From: JAGWAJ01 sp026707615
GTDB lineage: Bacteria; Acidobacteriota; Vicinamibacteria; Vicinamibacterales; UBA8438
NCBI GenBank assembly: GCA_965207595.1
Contig: CBDBMW010000010.1
Coordinates: 124,001-188,000, forward strand
Direction: 5' to 3'
DNA length: 64,000 nt
Made by a program: the position numbers and the translations under genes. The notes below the pieces were generated by a model. The model worked only from the letters and a program-made list of their open reading frames with translations, was not told where the DNA came from and did no database searches. Shown here in pieces: positions 1-9,207 of the stretch; within the stretch, counting starts at the first letter, position 1, and every line of letters starts with the position of its first letter.

Positions 1-251
1 TTCGCGCTGGTCATGACGACGATGCCGCGCCGCCGCCAGAAGTAGGTTGCCGCGAGGATGCGCCCGTGCCAGAAGGCGAAGATCGGCGGCTCGCCCGCTC
101 GTTCGAGCGCCTCGTAGTGTTCGTAGCCGCGGACCGTCCAGCGCAGCGTCCGTCCGAGCAGGGCGACGGTCGGATAGCCGGCGGCCGCAATGGCCGCAGC
201 CTGCGCTCGCTGGCTGCGCGTCAGCCGCGTCGCGGCGGCCGGCGGCCTCAC
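1..251 (-). CDS. Lysophospholipid acyltransferase family (DUF374) protein, partial
   Basis: The gene runs off the left edge; the first 83 residues are visible. It starts with GTG at 251, overlapping the stop of the ETF-quinone oxidoreductase gene by 4 nt (GTGA). The visible part has an Arg/Ala-rich start, a hydrophobic stretch (PTVALLGRTLRWTVRGYEHY) and the block IFAFWHGRILAATYFWRR, which resembles the N-terminal FWHG...L segment of DUF374 acyltransferases. These inner-membrane proteins are thought to act in phospholipid or lipid A acylation. The FWHG histidine would be the catalytic one; the rest of the domain lies outside the window. It is the last visible gene of the fab-etf operon. Family fairly sure, substrate unknown. 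Confidence 0.7.
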   Translation of the reverse strand, partial: MRPPAAATRLTRSQRAQAAAIAAAGYPTVALLGRTLRWTVRGYEHYEALERAGEPPIFAFWHGRILAATYFWRRRGIVVMTSA

Positions 252-1864
252 ATGCCTTCGTAGCGGGGGCCGCCGCCCCCCTCGGGCGGGACCCAGTCGA
301 TGATCTGATACGGGTCCATGATGTCGCACGTCTTGCAGTGGACGCAGTTCGACGCGTTGATCTGCAGCCGCTTGCCGTCCGCCCCGGCGTCCACCATCTC
401 GTAGACGGCGGCCGGACAGAAGCGCGTGCACGGATTGCCGTACTCCTCGCGGCAGCGCGTCCGGCACACGTCCGTATCCTGGACGAGCAGGTGCGACGGC
501 TGGTCCTCGTCGTGCCGCGTGCCGGAATAGTGCACGTTGGTCAGCTTGTCGAACGTCAGCCGGCGATCGACCGGCACGGCGGCGGCCGCGACCGAGCGTT
601 CTGCGCGGACGCGCTGCATCCTCTCGTGACCGGGGTGCGCCGGCATCGGATCGCGGATCCACCAGCCGCCGGTCACCAGCGACAGGCCGGAGTAGAGGAG
701 CCCGGGCAGGAGTCCGCCCGCGAAGGCCTGGTGCACGTTGCGCACCGGATGGAGCTCGCGCCGGATCGGACCCGACTCGACGAGCGCGGCGTACCGGGCG
801 AGACGTTCGGCCGACGTGTCCCGGGCCTCCAGGGCCTCGAGGGCGGCATCCGCGGCGGCGATGCCGCTCTGCATTGCGAGGTGAATGCCCTTGAGCCGCA
901 TCGAGTTCAGGAAGCCGGCGGCATCGCCGACGATCAGGGCGCCGTCGACGTGGGAGCGCGGAATCGCGTGCCAGCCTCCCTCCGGCAGGGCCTTCGCTCC
1001 GTAGCGGACCATCTCGCCGCCGGCCAGCAGGCCGGCCACGAGAGGGTGGCGCTTGAAACGCTGGAACGCGGAGTGCGGGTCGAACCCGGGGTCGCGGTAG
1101 TCGAGCCCGGCGACGAAGCCGACCGACAGGGCGCCGCCGGGGAGCGCGTAGAGGAACCCGCCCCCGAACTGCTCGTGCGGCAGCGGATACCCCATGGTGT
1201 GGATGACGGCCCCGGCCGGCAGGCGGCCGGAAGGCACCTCCCACAGCTCCTTGATCCCGACCGCGTACACCTGGGGCAGCCGTCCCTCGTCGAGCCGGAA
1301 GCGTTCGACGAGGGACTTCGTCAGGTTGCCGCGCACCCCGTCGGCCAGCACGGTTACCTGGGCGCGGATGTCGACCCCCGGCTCGAACGTCGCCTTGCGG
1401 TTCCCGTCGCGGTCGATGCCGCGGTCCCCGGTGCGGACCCCGACCACGCGGTCCCCCTCGTACAGGAGCTCGGCCCCGGAGAACCCCGCGAAGAGGTCGA
1501 CGCCGGCCGCCTCGACCTGCCCGGCCAGCCAGCGCACGAGGCGGTTGAGCGAGATGACGTAGTTGCCGTGATTGCGGAGCGGGGGCGGCGTGACGGGAAA
1601 CGGAATCCGGCGGCGCTCGGTCAGGAAGTAGATGCGGTCCTCGGTGACCGGGACTTCGACCGGCGCCCCGCGCGACCGCCAGTCCGGCATCAGATCGGTC
1701 AGCGCCGACGGGTCGAGCACCGCCCCCGACAGCATGTGGGCGCCTGCTTCGCGCGACTTCTCGAGCACGGCGACGACCGGCGGGTCGCCGCCCGGGCCCC
1801 GGTGGCGCGTGGCAAGGCGGTAGGCCGCGGCGAGGCCGGCGGGTCCCCCCCCGACGATCAGCAC
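248..1864 (-). CDS. Electron transfer flavoprotein-ubiquinone oxidoreductase
   Basis: Membrane-bound FAD/[4Fe-4S] enzyme that passes electrons from reduced ETF to the quinone pool. The FAD-binding glycine motif (LIVGGGPAG) is at the extreme N-terminus, and further flavoprotein blocks follow (GDAAGFLNSMRLKGIHLAM around residue 310). The C-terminus has a ferredoxin-type cysteine cluster ending in NCVHCKTCDIMDP. Start problem: GTG at 1864 cuts into the first beta strand of the FAD domain. The frame stays open upstream and reads DRETLDVDV before that point, which matches the usual family N-terminus, but no ATG, GTG or TTG is available; a CTG at 1891, overlapping the etfA stop, may be the true start. 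It follows etfA directly. With menaquinone genes nearby, menaquinone is the likely acceptor (inference). Confidence 0.93.
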   Translation of the reverse strand: MLIVGGGPAGLAAAYRLATRHRGPGGDPPVVAVLEKSREAGAHMLSGAVLDPSALTDLMPDWRSRGAPVEVPVTEDRIYFLTERRRIPFPVTPPPLRNHGNYVISLNRLVRWLAGQVEAAGVDLFAGFSGAELLYEGDRVVGVRTGDRGIDRDGNRKATFEPGVDIRAQVTVLADGVRGNLTKSLVERFRLDEGRLPQVYAVGIKELWEVPSGRLPAGAVIHTMGYPLPHEQFGGGFLYALPGGALSVGFVAGLDYRDPGFDPHSAFQRFKRHPLVAGLLAGGEMVRYGAKALPEGGWHAIPRSHVDGALIVGDAAGFLNSMRLKGIHLAMQSGIAAADAALEALEARDTSAERLARYAALVESGPIRRELHPVRNVHQAFAGGLLPGLLYSGLSLVTGGWWIRDPMPAHPGHERMQRVRAERSVAAAAVPVDRRLTFDKLTNVHYSGTRHDEDQPSHLLVQDTDVCRTRCREEYGNPCTRFCPAAVYEMVDAGADGKRLQINASNCVHCKTCDIMDPYQIIDWVPPEGGGGPRYEGM

Positions 1865-1892
1865 GTCGACGTCGAGCGTCTCGCGGTCCAGC

Positions 1893-2876
1893 TCACTCCC
1901 CCAGCGCCGCCACCAGGGCCGGCACGACCTCGAACAGGTCGCCGACGATGCCGTAGTCGGCGACCTCGAAGATCGGGGCGTCGGCGTCCTTGTTGACGGC
2001 CACGATCGTTCGGGAACCCTTCATGCCCACGAGATGCTGAATGGCGCCGGAGATGCCCAGCGCAACGTAGAGCTTGGGGGACACGGTCTGGCCGGAGCTC
2101 CCGATCTGCCGGTCCATCGGGAGCCACCCCGAGTCGCAGATCGGCCGCGAGGCGGCCAGCTCCGCGCCGAGCGAGCGCGCGAGCTCCTGCACGACCGGCA
2201 GGTGCTCCTGCCCCTTGATGCCCCGGCCGACGGCCACGATCCGCTCCGCCTGCGTCAGGTCGACGGCCTGCTTCGCTTCCTGGAACGGCGCCTCCGGGCG
2301 CTGCCGGATGGTCGAGCCGTCGACCGACACGGGAACGGTGCGCGTCGCGGCCGTCCCACCCCGCGCCGCGGCGTCCGCTCGCCAGGCGCCGATCTGGAAG
2401 CTGATGCAGTGCGGCCCCGGTCCCGCCGGCGCCACCTCCGCCACGAACTTGCCCTGGAACATCGGCCGCAGCAGGACGAGCCCGCCGTCGCGCGCCTCCG
2501 CCCCGACGCAGTCCGGAATGAGGACGCCGCCGAGGCGGTTCGCCAGCGCCGGCGCGTAGTCGCGCGTCTGGTAGGTGTGCGGGAAGAGCACCAGGCCGGG
2601 CCTCTCCTGCTCGACGAGGGAGGCGAGGACGGCGATGTAGCCGTCAGGCGTGTAGCTCTCGAGCGCCGGGTCCTCCAGGACGAGCACCTCGGCCACGTCC
2701 GCCGCCGCGATCTCGGCCGCCGCGCCGGCAATCCCGGTGCCGGCCACCGCCACGGAGACTGCCCCCCCGACCGCCTGGGCTGCCGCGATCGTCTCCCAGG
2801 TCACGGGGTTGAGGTCGCCGGCGCGCTGCTCGGCGACGACCAGGACGGGTGCGCGGTCACTCGAGGGCATCGGCAT
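1893..2876 (-). CDS. etfA: Electron transfer flavoprotein subunit alpha
   Basis: 327 residues, usual length. Alpha subunit of the soluble ETF heterodimer, which carries FAD and takes electrons from acyl-CoA dehydrogenases. The N-terminal domain begins with VLVVAEQRAGDLNPVTWETI. The C-terminal FAD-binding domain contains the conserved stretch GISGAIQHLVGMKGSRTIVA and ends with DADAPIFEVADYGIVGDLFE, both typical of EtfA. It lies 46 bp after etfB and just before the ETF-quinone oxidoreductase, so the three electron-transfer genes form one unit. The acyl-CoA dehydrogenase at 37.5-38.7 kb could feed this chain (inference). Confidence 0.96.
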   Translation of the reverse strand: MPMPSSDRAPVLVVAEQRAGDLNPVTWETIAAAQAVGGAVSVAVAGTGIAGAAAEIAAADVAEVLVLEDPALESYTPDGYIAVLASLVEQERPGLVLFPHTYQTRDYAPALANRLGGVLIPDCVGAEARDGGLVLLRPMFQGKFVAEVAPAGPGPHCISFQIGAWRADAAARGGTAATRTVPVSVDGSTIRQRPEAPFQEAKQAVDLTQAERIVAVGRGIKGQEHLPVVQELARSLGAELAASRPICDSGWLPMDRQIGSSGQTVSPKLYVALGISGAIQHLVGMKGSRTIVAVNKDADAPIFEVADYGIVGDLFEVVPALVAALGE

Positions 2877-2922
2877 CGTTCACTGTCGTCCTTCCGCGGG
2901 AGGAGGCGGGACGCGACCGCCG

Positions 2923-3689
2923 TCAGAGGGCGCGCGCCTCGTCGCGCAGCAGTCGGACGAGCTCGGCCGCCGCCGCCTCGGGCGGGCCGTCGACGAACCG
3001 CGTCTGCTTGTCCTTGACCGGCACGCGGAGGGCGACGATGTTCCAGGCGGGCGCGGGCGGAGACGCGAACGGCACGGTCCGGACTTCCTTTCGTTTGGCC
3101 GCCATGATGCCTCGCAGCGTGGCATAGCGGAGCTGGTTGATGCCGCTCTGGATCGTCAGCAGGGCGGGGGTGGGCATCGAGAGCCACTGGAACCAGCCGC
3201 CCTCGAGCTCCCGCTTCACGCGGATACGACCCTCTCCGTCGCCGTCGGCCGCGATCTCCATGATGATGGTGGCGTGCGGCAACCCGAGCCGATCCGCCAG
3301 GATCACGCCGGTCTCCCCGAATCCCTGATCGTCCGACTGCAGGCCCGTCAGCACCAGGTCGAACGATTCGTCGCGGAGCGCCGTGGCGAGAGCCTCCGCC
3401 ACGACGCCCGCGTCCGCGGTGGCCAGATCCTCGCTCACCACGTGTATCGCCCGGTCGGCGCCGCGGGCCAGGGCCTCCCGGATCACCTGGGCGACACGGG
3501 CGGGACCGGCCGAGCAGACCACCACCTCGCCCCCGTGCCGCTCCTTGAGCCGCAGTCCCTCCTCGAGGGCGTAGGCGTCCGGCTCGTTCATCTCGAAGCT
3601 CGTGTCTCCGTCGCGGACCCACCCCGCCGATTCGTCGATGCGCAAGGGCCAGTCGCGGGTGACGACCTGCTTGATGCAGACGGCGATCT

Positions 3690-3693
<4 letters not shown>
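2923..3693 (-). CDS. etfB: Electron transfer flavoprotein subunit beta
   Basis: 256 residues, the normal size. The N-terminus MKIAVCIKQVVTRDWPLRID is the EtfB signature; the stretch YALEEGLRLKERHGGEVVV and the block TGLQSDDQGFGETGVILAD around residue 120 are also characteristic. The start is GTG at 3693 because it gives the canonical N-terminus and overlaps the fabF stop by 4 nt (GTGA). The frame is open further upstream, but that part would run through fabF and has no EtfB similarity. It pairs with etfA. The direct overlap with fabF makes beta-oxidation electron transfer a distal part of the fatty acid synthesis operon. Confidence 0.96.
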
Positions 3694-4934
<1,241 letters not shown>

Positions 4935-4939
4935 AGGTC

Positions 4940-5263
4940 CTAGCCTTCGTCAGTCGATTCGGACGCCACCTTGCCGGTCTCGGCGTCGCTGCCGTCGCTG
5001 CCGTCGCTGCCGCTGCTGCTGCTGCTGCTGCGGCCCGCGTGCGACTCGATGTACTCGATCGCCTCCCGGACGCGGGTGATCTTCTCGGCGTCCTCGTCGG
5101 GGATGTCGAGCTTGAACTCTTCTTCGAGCTGCATGACCAGCTCTACGGTGTCGAGCGAGTCTGCGCCCAAGTCCTCGACAAAGGACGCGTCCGGCGTCAC
5201 CTCGTCCTCGTCCACGCCCAAATGCTCGACGATGATCTCCTTGACCTTGTCAGCAACCGCCAT
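4940..5263 (-). CDS. acpP: Acyl carrier protein with serine-rich C-terminal tail
   Basis: Carries acyl chains on a 4'-phosphopantetheine arm. Residues 1-77 are an ordinary ACP: MAVADKVKEIIVEHLGVDED, the DSL motif (EDLGADSLDTVELVM) with the modified Ser36, and helices II to IV. Most ACPs end near residue 77-80. This one continues for about 30 residues of Ser, Gly and Asp (RSSSSSSGSDGSDGSDAETG...) to 107, encoded by trinucleotide and 9-nt repeats at about 4980-5035. A perfect GGAGG ribosome site overlaps the fabG stop (TAGGAGG) 8 nt before the ATG. The tail is highly polar and acidic, so it probably stays outside the helical bundle; its role is unknown. Confidence 0.96.
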   Translation of the reverse strand: MAVADKVKEIIVEHLGVDEDEVTPDASFVEDLGADSLDTVELVMQLEEEFKLDIPDEDAEKITRVREAIEYIESHAGRSSSSSSGSDGSDGSDAETGKVASESTDEG

Positions 5264-5275
5264 GCAACCAGCCTC

Positions 5276-6043
5276 CTACATGTACATCCCGCCATTGACG
5301 CCGAGGACCTGCCCCGTAATATACGACGCATCGTCGGACGCGAGAAAGCAGACCGCGGCCGCCACGTCGTCCGGTCTTCCCAGACGACCCTGCGGGATCC
5401 GGCCCGCCATCGCCTCGCGAGCTCGTCCGTCCAGCCCGCCGATCATGTCCGTGTCGATCATGCCCGGCGCCACCACGTTGACGGTGATGCCCCGCGAGGC
5501 CACCTCTTGCGCCAGCGACTTCGTGAACCCGGTCAGCCCCGCCTTCGTCGCCGCGTAGTTGGCCTGCCCCGCGTTGCCGGATTGCCCGACGACGGACCCG
5601 ACGTTGATGATGCGCCCCGACCGCTGCTTCAGCATCGGGCGCAGCACCATCTGGCAGCAGGTGAAGGCACCCGTCAGATTCGTGGCCAGCACGGCGTTCC
5701 ATTCCGCCGGCTTCATGCGCACCGTGAGCTGGTCGCTCACGATGCCGGCGTTGTTGACCAGGATGTCGATCCGGCCGAAGCCGTCCACTGCCGCCTGCAC
5801 GGCCCGCCGCGCGCTGTCCGCGTCGGTCACGTCGAGGCCGACCGAGAGCGCCGCGCCGCCAGCCGCGACCGCCTCGCGCACGACTCCCTCCGCGTGGTCC
5901 GCGCGGGCCCCGGCGACCACGGACGCGCCGGCCGCGGCAAGTCGGATCGCCACCGCCCGTCCGATTCCGCGGGACGCACCGGTGACCAGCGCAACGCGGC
6001 CCGAGAGGTCAATCATGGGCGTTCCCGGCGATCGCGGCGTCAT
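5276..6043 (-). CDS. fabG: 3-oxoacyl-[acyl-carrier-protein] reductase
   Basis: NADPH-dependent short-chain dehydrogenase that reduces 3-oxoacyl-ACP. It has the Rossmann motif TGASRGIG, the NNAG motif (DILVNNAGIV), the catalytic Ser-Tyr-Lys (INVGSVVGQSGN then QANYAATKAG) and the C-terminal YITGQVLGVNGGMYM typical of FabG. ATG at 6043 overlaps the fabD stop by 4 nt (ATGA) and adds nine residues (MTPRSPGTP). The internal ATG at 6016 (MIDLSGRVALVTGASRGIG) gives the more common N-terminus of 246 residues. Both are plausible; the 6043 start is chosen because 4-nt overlaps are the rule in this operon. acpP follows 12 bp after the stop. Confidence 0.95.
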   Translation of the reverse strand: MTPRSPGTPMIDLSGRVALVTGASRGIGRAVAIRLAAAGASVVAGARADHAEGVVREAVAAGGAALSVGLDVTDADSARRAVQAAVDGFGRIDILVNNAGIVSDQLTVRMKPAEWNAVLATNLTGAFTCCQMVLRPMLKQRSGRIINVGSVVGQSGNAGQANYAATKAGLTGFTKSLAQEVASRGITVNVVAPGMIDTDMIGGLDGRAREAMAGRIPQGRLGRPDDVAAAVCFLASDDASYITGQVLGVNGGMYM

Positions 6044-6972
6044 GGTCCCGCCAGCAGCGCCTCGGCCGCCGCGAGGCTGCGGACGTCGTTGACCTGCGCC
6101 ACCCGCGCGGCGGGCACCGTCTGCCGAATGAGTCGGCTCAGCACCTTGCCGGGCCCGACCTCGATGAACGTCGTCACCCCGTCCGCCGCCATGCGGCGCA
6201 CCACCGCCTCCCACTGCACCGGCGCGCTCACCTGGCGGATGAGAGCGTCGACCGCCTCCGCCGCCCGTCGCTTCGGCTCGGCGTCCACGTTGGCCACGAC
6301 CGGCACCTCGGGATCGGCAACGACGAGCTCCCGGAGGTCCCGCGCCAGCCGCTCCTCGGCCGGCTTCATCAGCGCGCAGTGGAACGGGGCGCTCACGTCG
6401 AGCGGCAGCACGCGCCGCGCCCCGAGCTCCCGCGCCCGCTCCCCCGCGCGCGCGACCGCCTCGCGCGCTCCCGCGATGACCACCTGACCGGGCGCGTTCA
6501 CGTTCGCCACGCTCACCACGTCGCCGCCGGCCGCATCGGCGCACGCCTGACGCACCCGATCCGTCTCCAGCTCGAGGACCGCGGCCATCGCTCCCTGCCC
6601 CACCGGTACCGCCTCCTGCATGTAGACGCCGCGACGGCGCACCGTGCGCAGCGCGTCGGCGTACCCCAGCGTCCCGGCCGCCACGTGAGCCGAGTACTCG
6701 CCGAGGCTGTGGCCGGCCACCAGGGCCGGGGCATGTCCGCGCGCGGCGAGAACGCGGTTGACGGCGATGCTCATCGCCAGCACGGCCGGTTGCGTGTTCT
6801 CCGTGAGGGCGAGCCGGTCCGCCGGCCCCTCGAAGCACAGCCGACCGAGCGGCTCGCCGAGCACGTCGTCCGCCTGCTCGAACGCTTCGCGGCAGACGGC
6901 GTGCTCCGCCGCGAGCGCCTTCCCCATGCCGGCGCGCTGCGAGCCCTGGCCCGGAAACACGAAGGCAATCAT
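6040..6972 (-). CDS. fabD: Malonyl-CoA-[acyl-carrier-protein] transacylase
   Basis: 310 residues, standard length. Transfers malonyl from CoA to ACP. The N-terminal FVFPGQGSQRAGMGKAL, the nucleophile elbow GHSLGEYSAHVAAG (Ser about 91) and the later FHCALMKPAEERL with the catalytic histidine are diagnostic. It lies 88 bp downstream of rpmF. In E. coli-type gene order plsX and fabH sit between rpmF and fabD; both are missing here. It overlaps fabG by 4 nt. Confidence 0.97.
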   Translation of the reverse strand: MIAFVFPGQGSQRAGMGKALAAEHAVCREAFEQADDVLGEPLGRLCFEGPADRLALTENTQPAVLAMSIAVNRVLAARGHAPALVAGHSLGEYSAHVAAGTLGYADALRTVRRRGVYMQEAVPVGQGAMAAVLELETDRVRQACADAAGGDVVSVANVNAPGQVVIAGAREAVARAGERARELGARRVLPLDVSAPFHCALMKPAEERLARDLRELVVADPEVPVVANVDAEPKRRAAEAVDALIRQVSAPVQWEAVVRRMAADGVTTFIEVGPGKVLSRLIRQTVPAARVAQVNDVRSLAAAEALLAGP

Positions 6973-7060
6973 CGGTCAGTCCATCGCCTGACCGCGCCGG
7001 CGGCCGGGCGAAGCAGCGTCACGGGTGGGTCGGGCGGAGGCGTCGGGCGACCCGCGGGGC

Positions 7061-7243
7061 TCACTCTTCCTTGACCGGAAGCACCTGCCGGCCGCGGTAG
7101 TAGCCGCAGTGCGGGCAGACCACGTGCGGGAGCTTCGGCTCGTGACACTGCGGGCATACGCCTCGGCCGGCCGGCGTCAGCGCGTCATGCGCCCGCCGCT
7201 TCGCGGTCCGCGCCTTGGAATGTCGTCGCTTCGGATTCGCCAT
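7061..7243 (-). CDS. rpmF: Large ribosomal subunit protein bL32
   Basis: 60 residues. The start MANPKRRHSKARTAKRRAHD is the standard bL32 N-terminus, and the C-terminal zinc ribbon has two CxxC pairs (CPQCHEPKLPHVVCPHCGYY). It lies 15 bp after yceD, the usual partner, and begins the yceD-rpmF-fab arrangement found in many bacteria. The 88 bp between this gene and fabD hold no ORF that I can support. Confidence 0.97.
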   Translation of the reverse strand: MANPKRRHSKARTAKRRAHDALTPAGRGVCPQCHEPKLPHVVCPHCGYYRGRQVLPVKEE

Positions 7244-7258
7244 CCTCTTCGTCCCTGC

Positions 7259-7840
7259 TCAGCTTCCCTCCGAGCCCGGGCGTCCCGCGGGCCGCAGGGC
7301 GCGCAGTGCCTCGAGGCGCGGATCGCGCCATACCGTCTCGCAGTCGCAGCGTTCCACGTTCCGATCGATCCCGCACACGGTGCACAGCCCCCGGCACGTT
7401 GCGCGGCAGAGCGGCTTCATCGGCACCGCCAGCTGCAGCTGCTCCCGGATCAGATGCCCCAGGTCGAGCTCCTCGTCCCGATAGAACGCCGTGCTCAGGT
7501 CGTCGTCGGCAATCTCGAGCTCCCCCTCGCCCGCGTTGGCCCGCTGCGGCAGGTACAGGACGTCGAGGTCGATGTCGACCGTCATCTCGAAGCGCGCGAG
7601 GCACCGCGAGCAGCCGAGCTCGAGCGCGGTGCCGAGCCCCCCCCGCAAACGGTAGCTCTCGCCGTCGCGGTCTATCGCGAGCGCCAGACGCACGGGTGCG
7701 GCGACCGAGTGGTCGTCGCCCCGGCCCGGTGGAAACAGGCCCGGCGCGAACGAGCGGTCGAGCCTGGCCTCCCCCTGGCGCAGCGCGCTCAGATCGAGGA
7801 GCAGCTTGCCGCCTGCCCCGGAGCGAACCTCCTCTGCCAT
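7259..7840 (-). CDS. YceD/DUF177 family protein
   Basis: 193 residues. DUF177 proteins are almost always found directly upstream of rpmF and are linked to 23S rRNA or ribosome assembly in plants and bacteria; the biochemical role is not settled. Visible features are the middle block ALELGCSRCLARFEMTVDID with a CxxC pair, the acidic strand YLPQRANAGEGELEIADDDL, the family segment DLGHLIREQLQLAVPMKPLC and a terminal Cys-rich piece (CRATCRGLCTVCG) that can form a zinc site. The position before rpmF supports the call. Confidence 0.88.
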   Translation of the reverse strand: MAEEVRSGAGGKLLLDLSALRQGEARLDRSFAPGLFPPGRGDDHSVAAPVRLALAIDRDGESYRLRGGLGTALELGCSRCLARFEMTVDIDLDVLYLPQRANAGEGELEIADDDLSTAFYRDEELDLGHLIREQLQLAVPMKPLCRATCRGLCTVCGIDRNVERCDCETVWRDPRLEALRALRPAGRPGSEGS

Positions 7841-7866
7841 CCTTCGACTCCGCGGGCGAACCGGAC

Positions 7867-7895
7867 ACTATACCACGCGCGAGCCGCCCCGCTCA
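7867..7895 (-). promoter_or_regulatory. Candidate extended -10 promoter for the yceD-rpmF-fab-etf operon
   Basis: On the minus strand the sequence TGGTATAGT (7875-7867) is an extended -10 element (TGn plus TATAGT, five of six consensus bases), 27 bp before the yceD start and overlapping the dgt stop codon. A weak -35 (TGAGCG) lies at 7895-7890 with 17-bp spacing. In such GC-rich sequence an A/T hexamer of this kind stands out. Assignment is by motif only. Confidence 0.4.
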
Positions 7896-8947
7896 CCCCA
7901 GCCGCGGGGGACGAACAGCTCCTCGAAGAGTCCGATGGCGAAGCGATCCGTCATCCCCGCGAGGAAGTCCCTCGACGCGACGTCGAGGCCGTCGCGCTCG
8001 AGGGTGGCACGGTCGAGAAAGCGCGCCGGGTCGCTCCGGACCCGGTTCCAGAGGCTCTCGAGGATGCCGGCGACCTTGCCGAACTCCCCCGTCGCGGCGT
8101 CGTTCTCGTAGACGGCGGCGAAAAGGAACTCGCGGAGCGAGAGCGTCGCCTCGAGCACCTCGGCGCTCATGGCGATCTCCGGTGCTTCCGGGCGCAGCAC
8201 GCTGTGCTCGACGACATCGGTGACCATGCGGCCGATCCGCTGCGACGACGAGAGCCCGAGCACCGCCACCGCGTCCGCGGGGAGGGCGGCCGCCTGCAGG
8301 ATCCCGGCGCGGATCGCGTCGTCGATGTCGTGATTGACGTACGCGATGATGTCGGCCACGCGCGCCACCTGACCCTCGAGGGTGGCCGCGCGCCGTTCGG
8401 GCGACGCGCCCACCGGGGCTCCGCGCTTCCCCTTGGAGTGCTTCGCGATCCCGTCGCGCACCTCCCAGGAGAGGTTCAGCCCGCGCCCGTCGCGCTCGAG
8501 CACGTCGACGATGCGCAGGCTCTGCTCGTAGTGGTTGAAGCCGTCGGGCGCCAGCCCGCGCAGCGCCCGCTCGCCGGCGTGTCCGAACGGGGTGTGGCCC
8601 AGGTCGTGCCCCAGGGCGATCGCCTCGGTAAGCTCCTCGTGGAGGCGGAGCACCTTGGCGATGGTCCGCGCGATCTGCGACACCTCGAGCGTGTGCGTGA
8701 GCCGCGTCCGGTAATGGTCGCCGGTGGGGGCCAGGAAGACCTGCGTCTTGTGCTTGAGCCGCCGGAACGCCTTCGAGTGCACGATCCGGTCGCGATCCCT
8801 CTGGAAGGCCGGCCGAATGGGGTCCTCCGGCTCCGGCCGCAGGCGCCCCCGGCTCTCGCCGGCCCGGGCCGCCCACGGCGCCAGGGTCTCGCGCTCGCGC
8901 GCCTCGAGCCGCGCGCGCAGGGGGCCTCCTACCGGTGGCTCGAGCAT
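7868..8947 (-). CDS. Deoxyguanosinetriphosphate triphosphohydrolase-like protein (HD domain)
   Basis: 359 residues. HD-superfamily dNTP triphosphohydrolase that splits dGTP or other dNTPs into the nucleoside and triphosphate. The typical N-terminal block IVHSKAFRRLKHKTQVFLAP is followed by the metal-binding histidines (HTLEVSQIARTIA) and the HD motif in ALGHDLGHTPFGHAGERAL. This matches the type-2 Dgt-like proteins. It sits between hfq and yceD on the same strand, 14 bp from hfq. Physiological substrate not known. Confidence 0.92.
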   Translation of the reverse strand: MLEPPVGGPLRARLEARERETLAPWAARAGESRGRLRPEPEDPIRPAFQRDRDRIVHSKAFRRLKHKTQVFLAPTGDHYRTRLTHTLEVSQIARTIAKVLRLHEELTEAIALGHDLGHTPFGHAGERALRGLAPDGFNHYEQSLRIVDVLERDGRGLNLSWEVRDGIAKHSKGKRGAPVGASPERRAATLEGQVARVADIIAYVNHDIDDAIRAGILQAAALPADAVAVLGLSSSQRIGRMVTDVVEHSVLRPEAPEIAMSAEVLEATLSLREFLFAAVYENDAATGEFGKVAGILESLWNRVRSDPARFLDRATLERDGLDVASRDFLAGMTDRFAIGLFEELFVPRGWGERGGSRVV

Positions 8948-8961
8948 GCCGGGCTCCGAGC

Positions 8962-9207
8962 CTACGAGGCGCCGCCCGGGGGGTCGGTAGCGAAGGGGCG
9001 AATCAGCGCGATCGCGTGCTTGAAGAGCATGTGGTCCGCCCCGTTGTGCTCCACGAGAACGGAGAAGCGGTCGAAGCTCTTGATGCGGCCGTCGACCTCG
9101 GTCCCGTCCATGAGGCGGATCACCACCTGCAGCCGCTCGCGGCGGGCGCCGTTGAGGAAGGTCTCCTGCAGGTGCGAGACGGACGCGGCCTCACCGCGGC
9201 TCGACAT
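8962..9207 (-). CDS. hfq: RNA chaperone Hfq
   Basis: 81 residues. Sm-fold hexameric RNA chaperone that matches small RNAs with mRNAs. Sm1 is seen in LQETFLNGARRERLQVVIRL, with FDRFSVLVEHNG in the middle, and Sm2 in HMLFKHAIALI, close to the canonical YKHAIST motif. The start overlaps the end of miaA by 17 nt; miaA-hfq is a very common gene pair. The C-terminal tail is short (RPFATDPPGGAS), as in many non-enterobacterial Hfq proteins. Confidence 0.93.
   Translation of the reverse strand: MSSRGEAASVSHLQETFLNGARRERLQVVIRLMDGTEVDGRIKSFDRFSVLVEHNGADHMLFKHAIALIRPFATDPPGGAS

Noticed and set aside
47..1996. Long plus-strand open frame opposite the ETF-quinone oxidoreductase
   Set aside because: Arg/Pro/His-rich, no domain, and it is antisense to a clear enzyme gene. 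Such mirror frames are common in GC-rich DNA.
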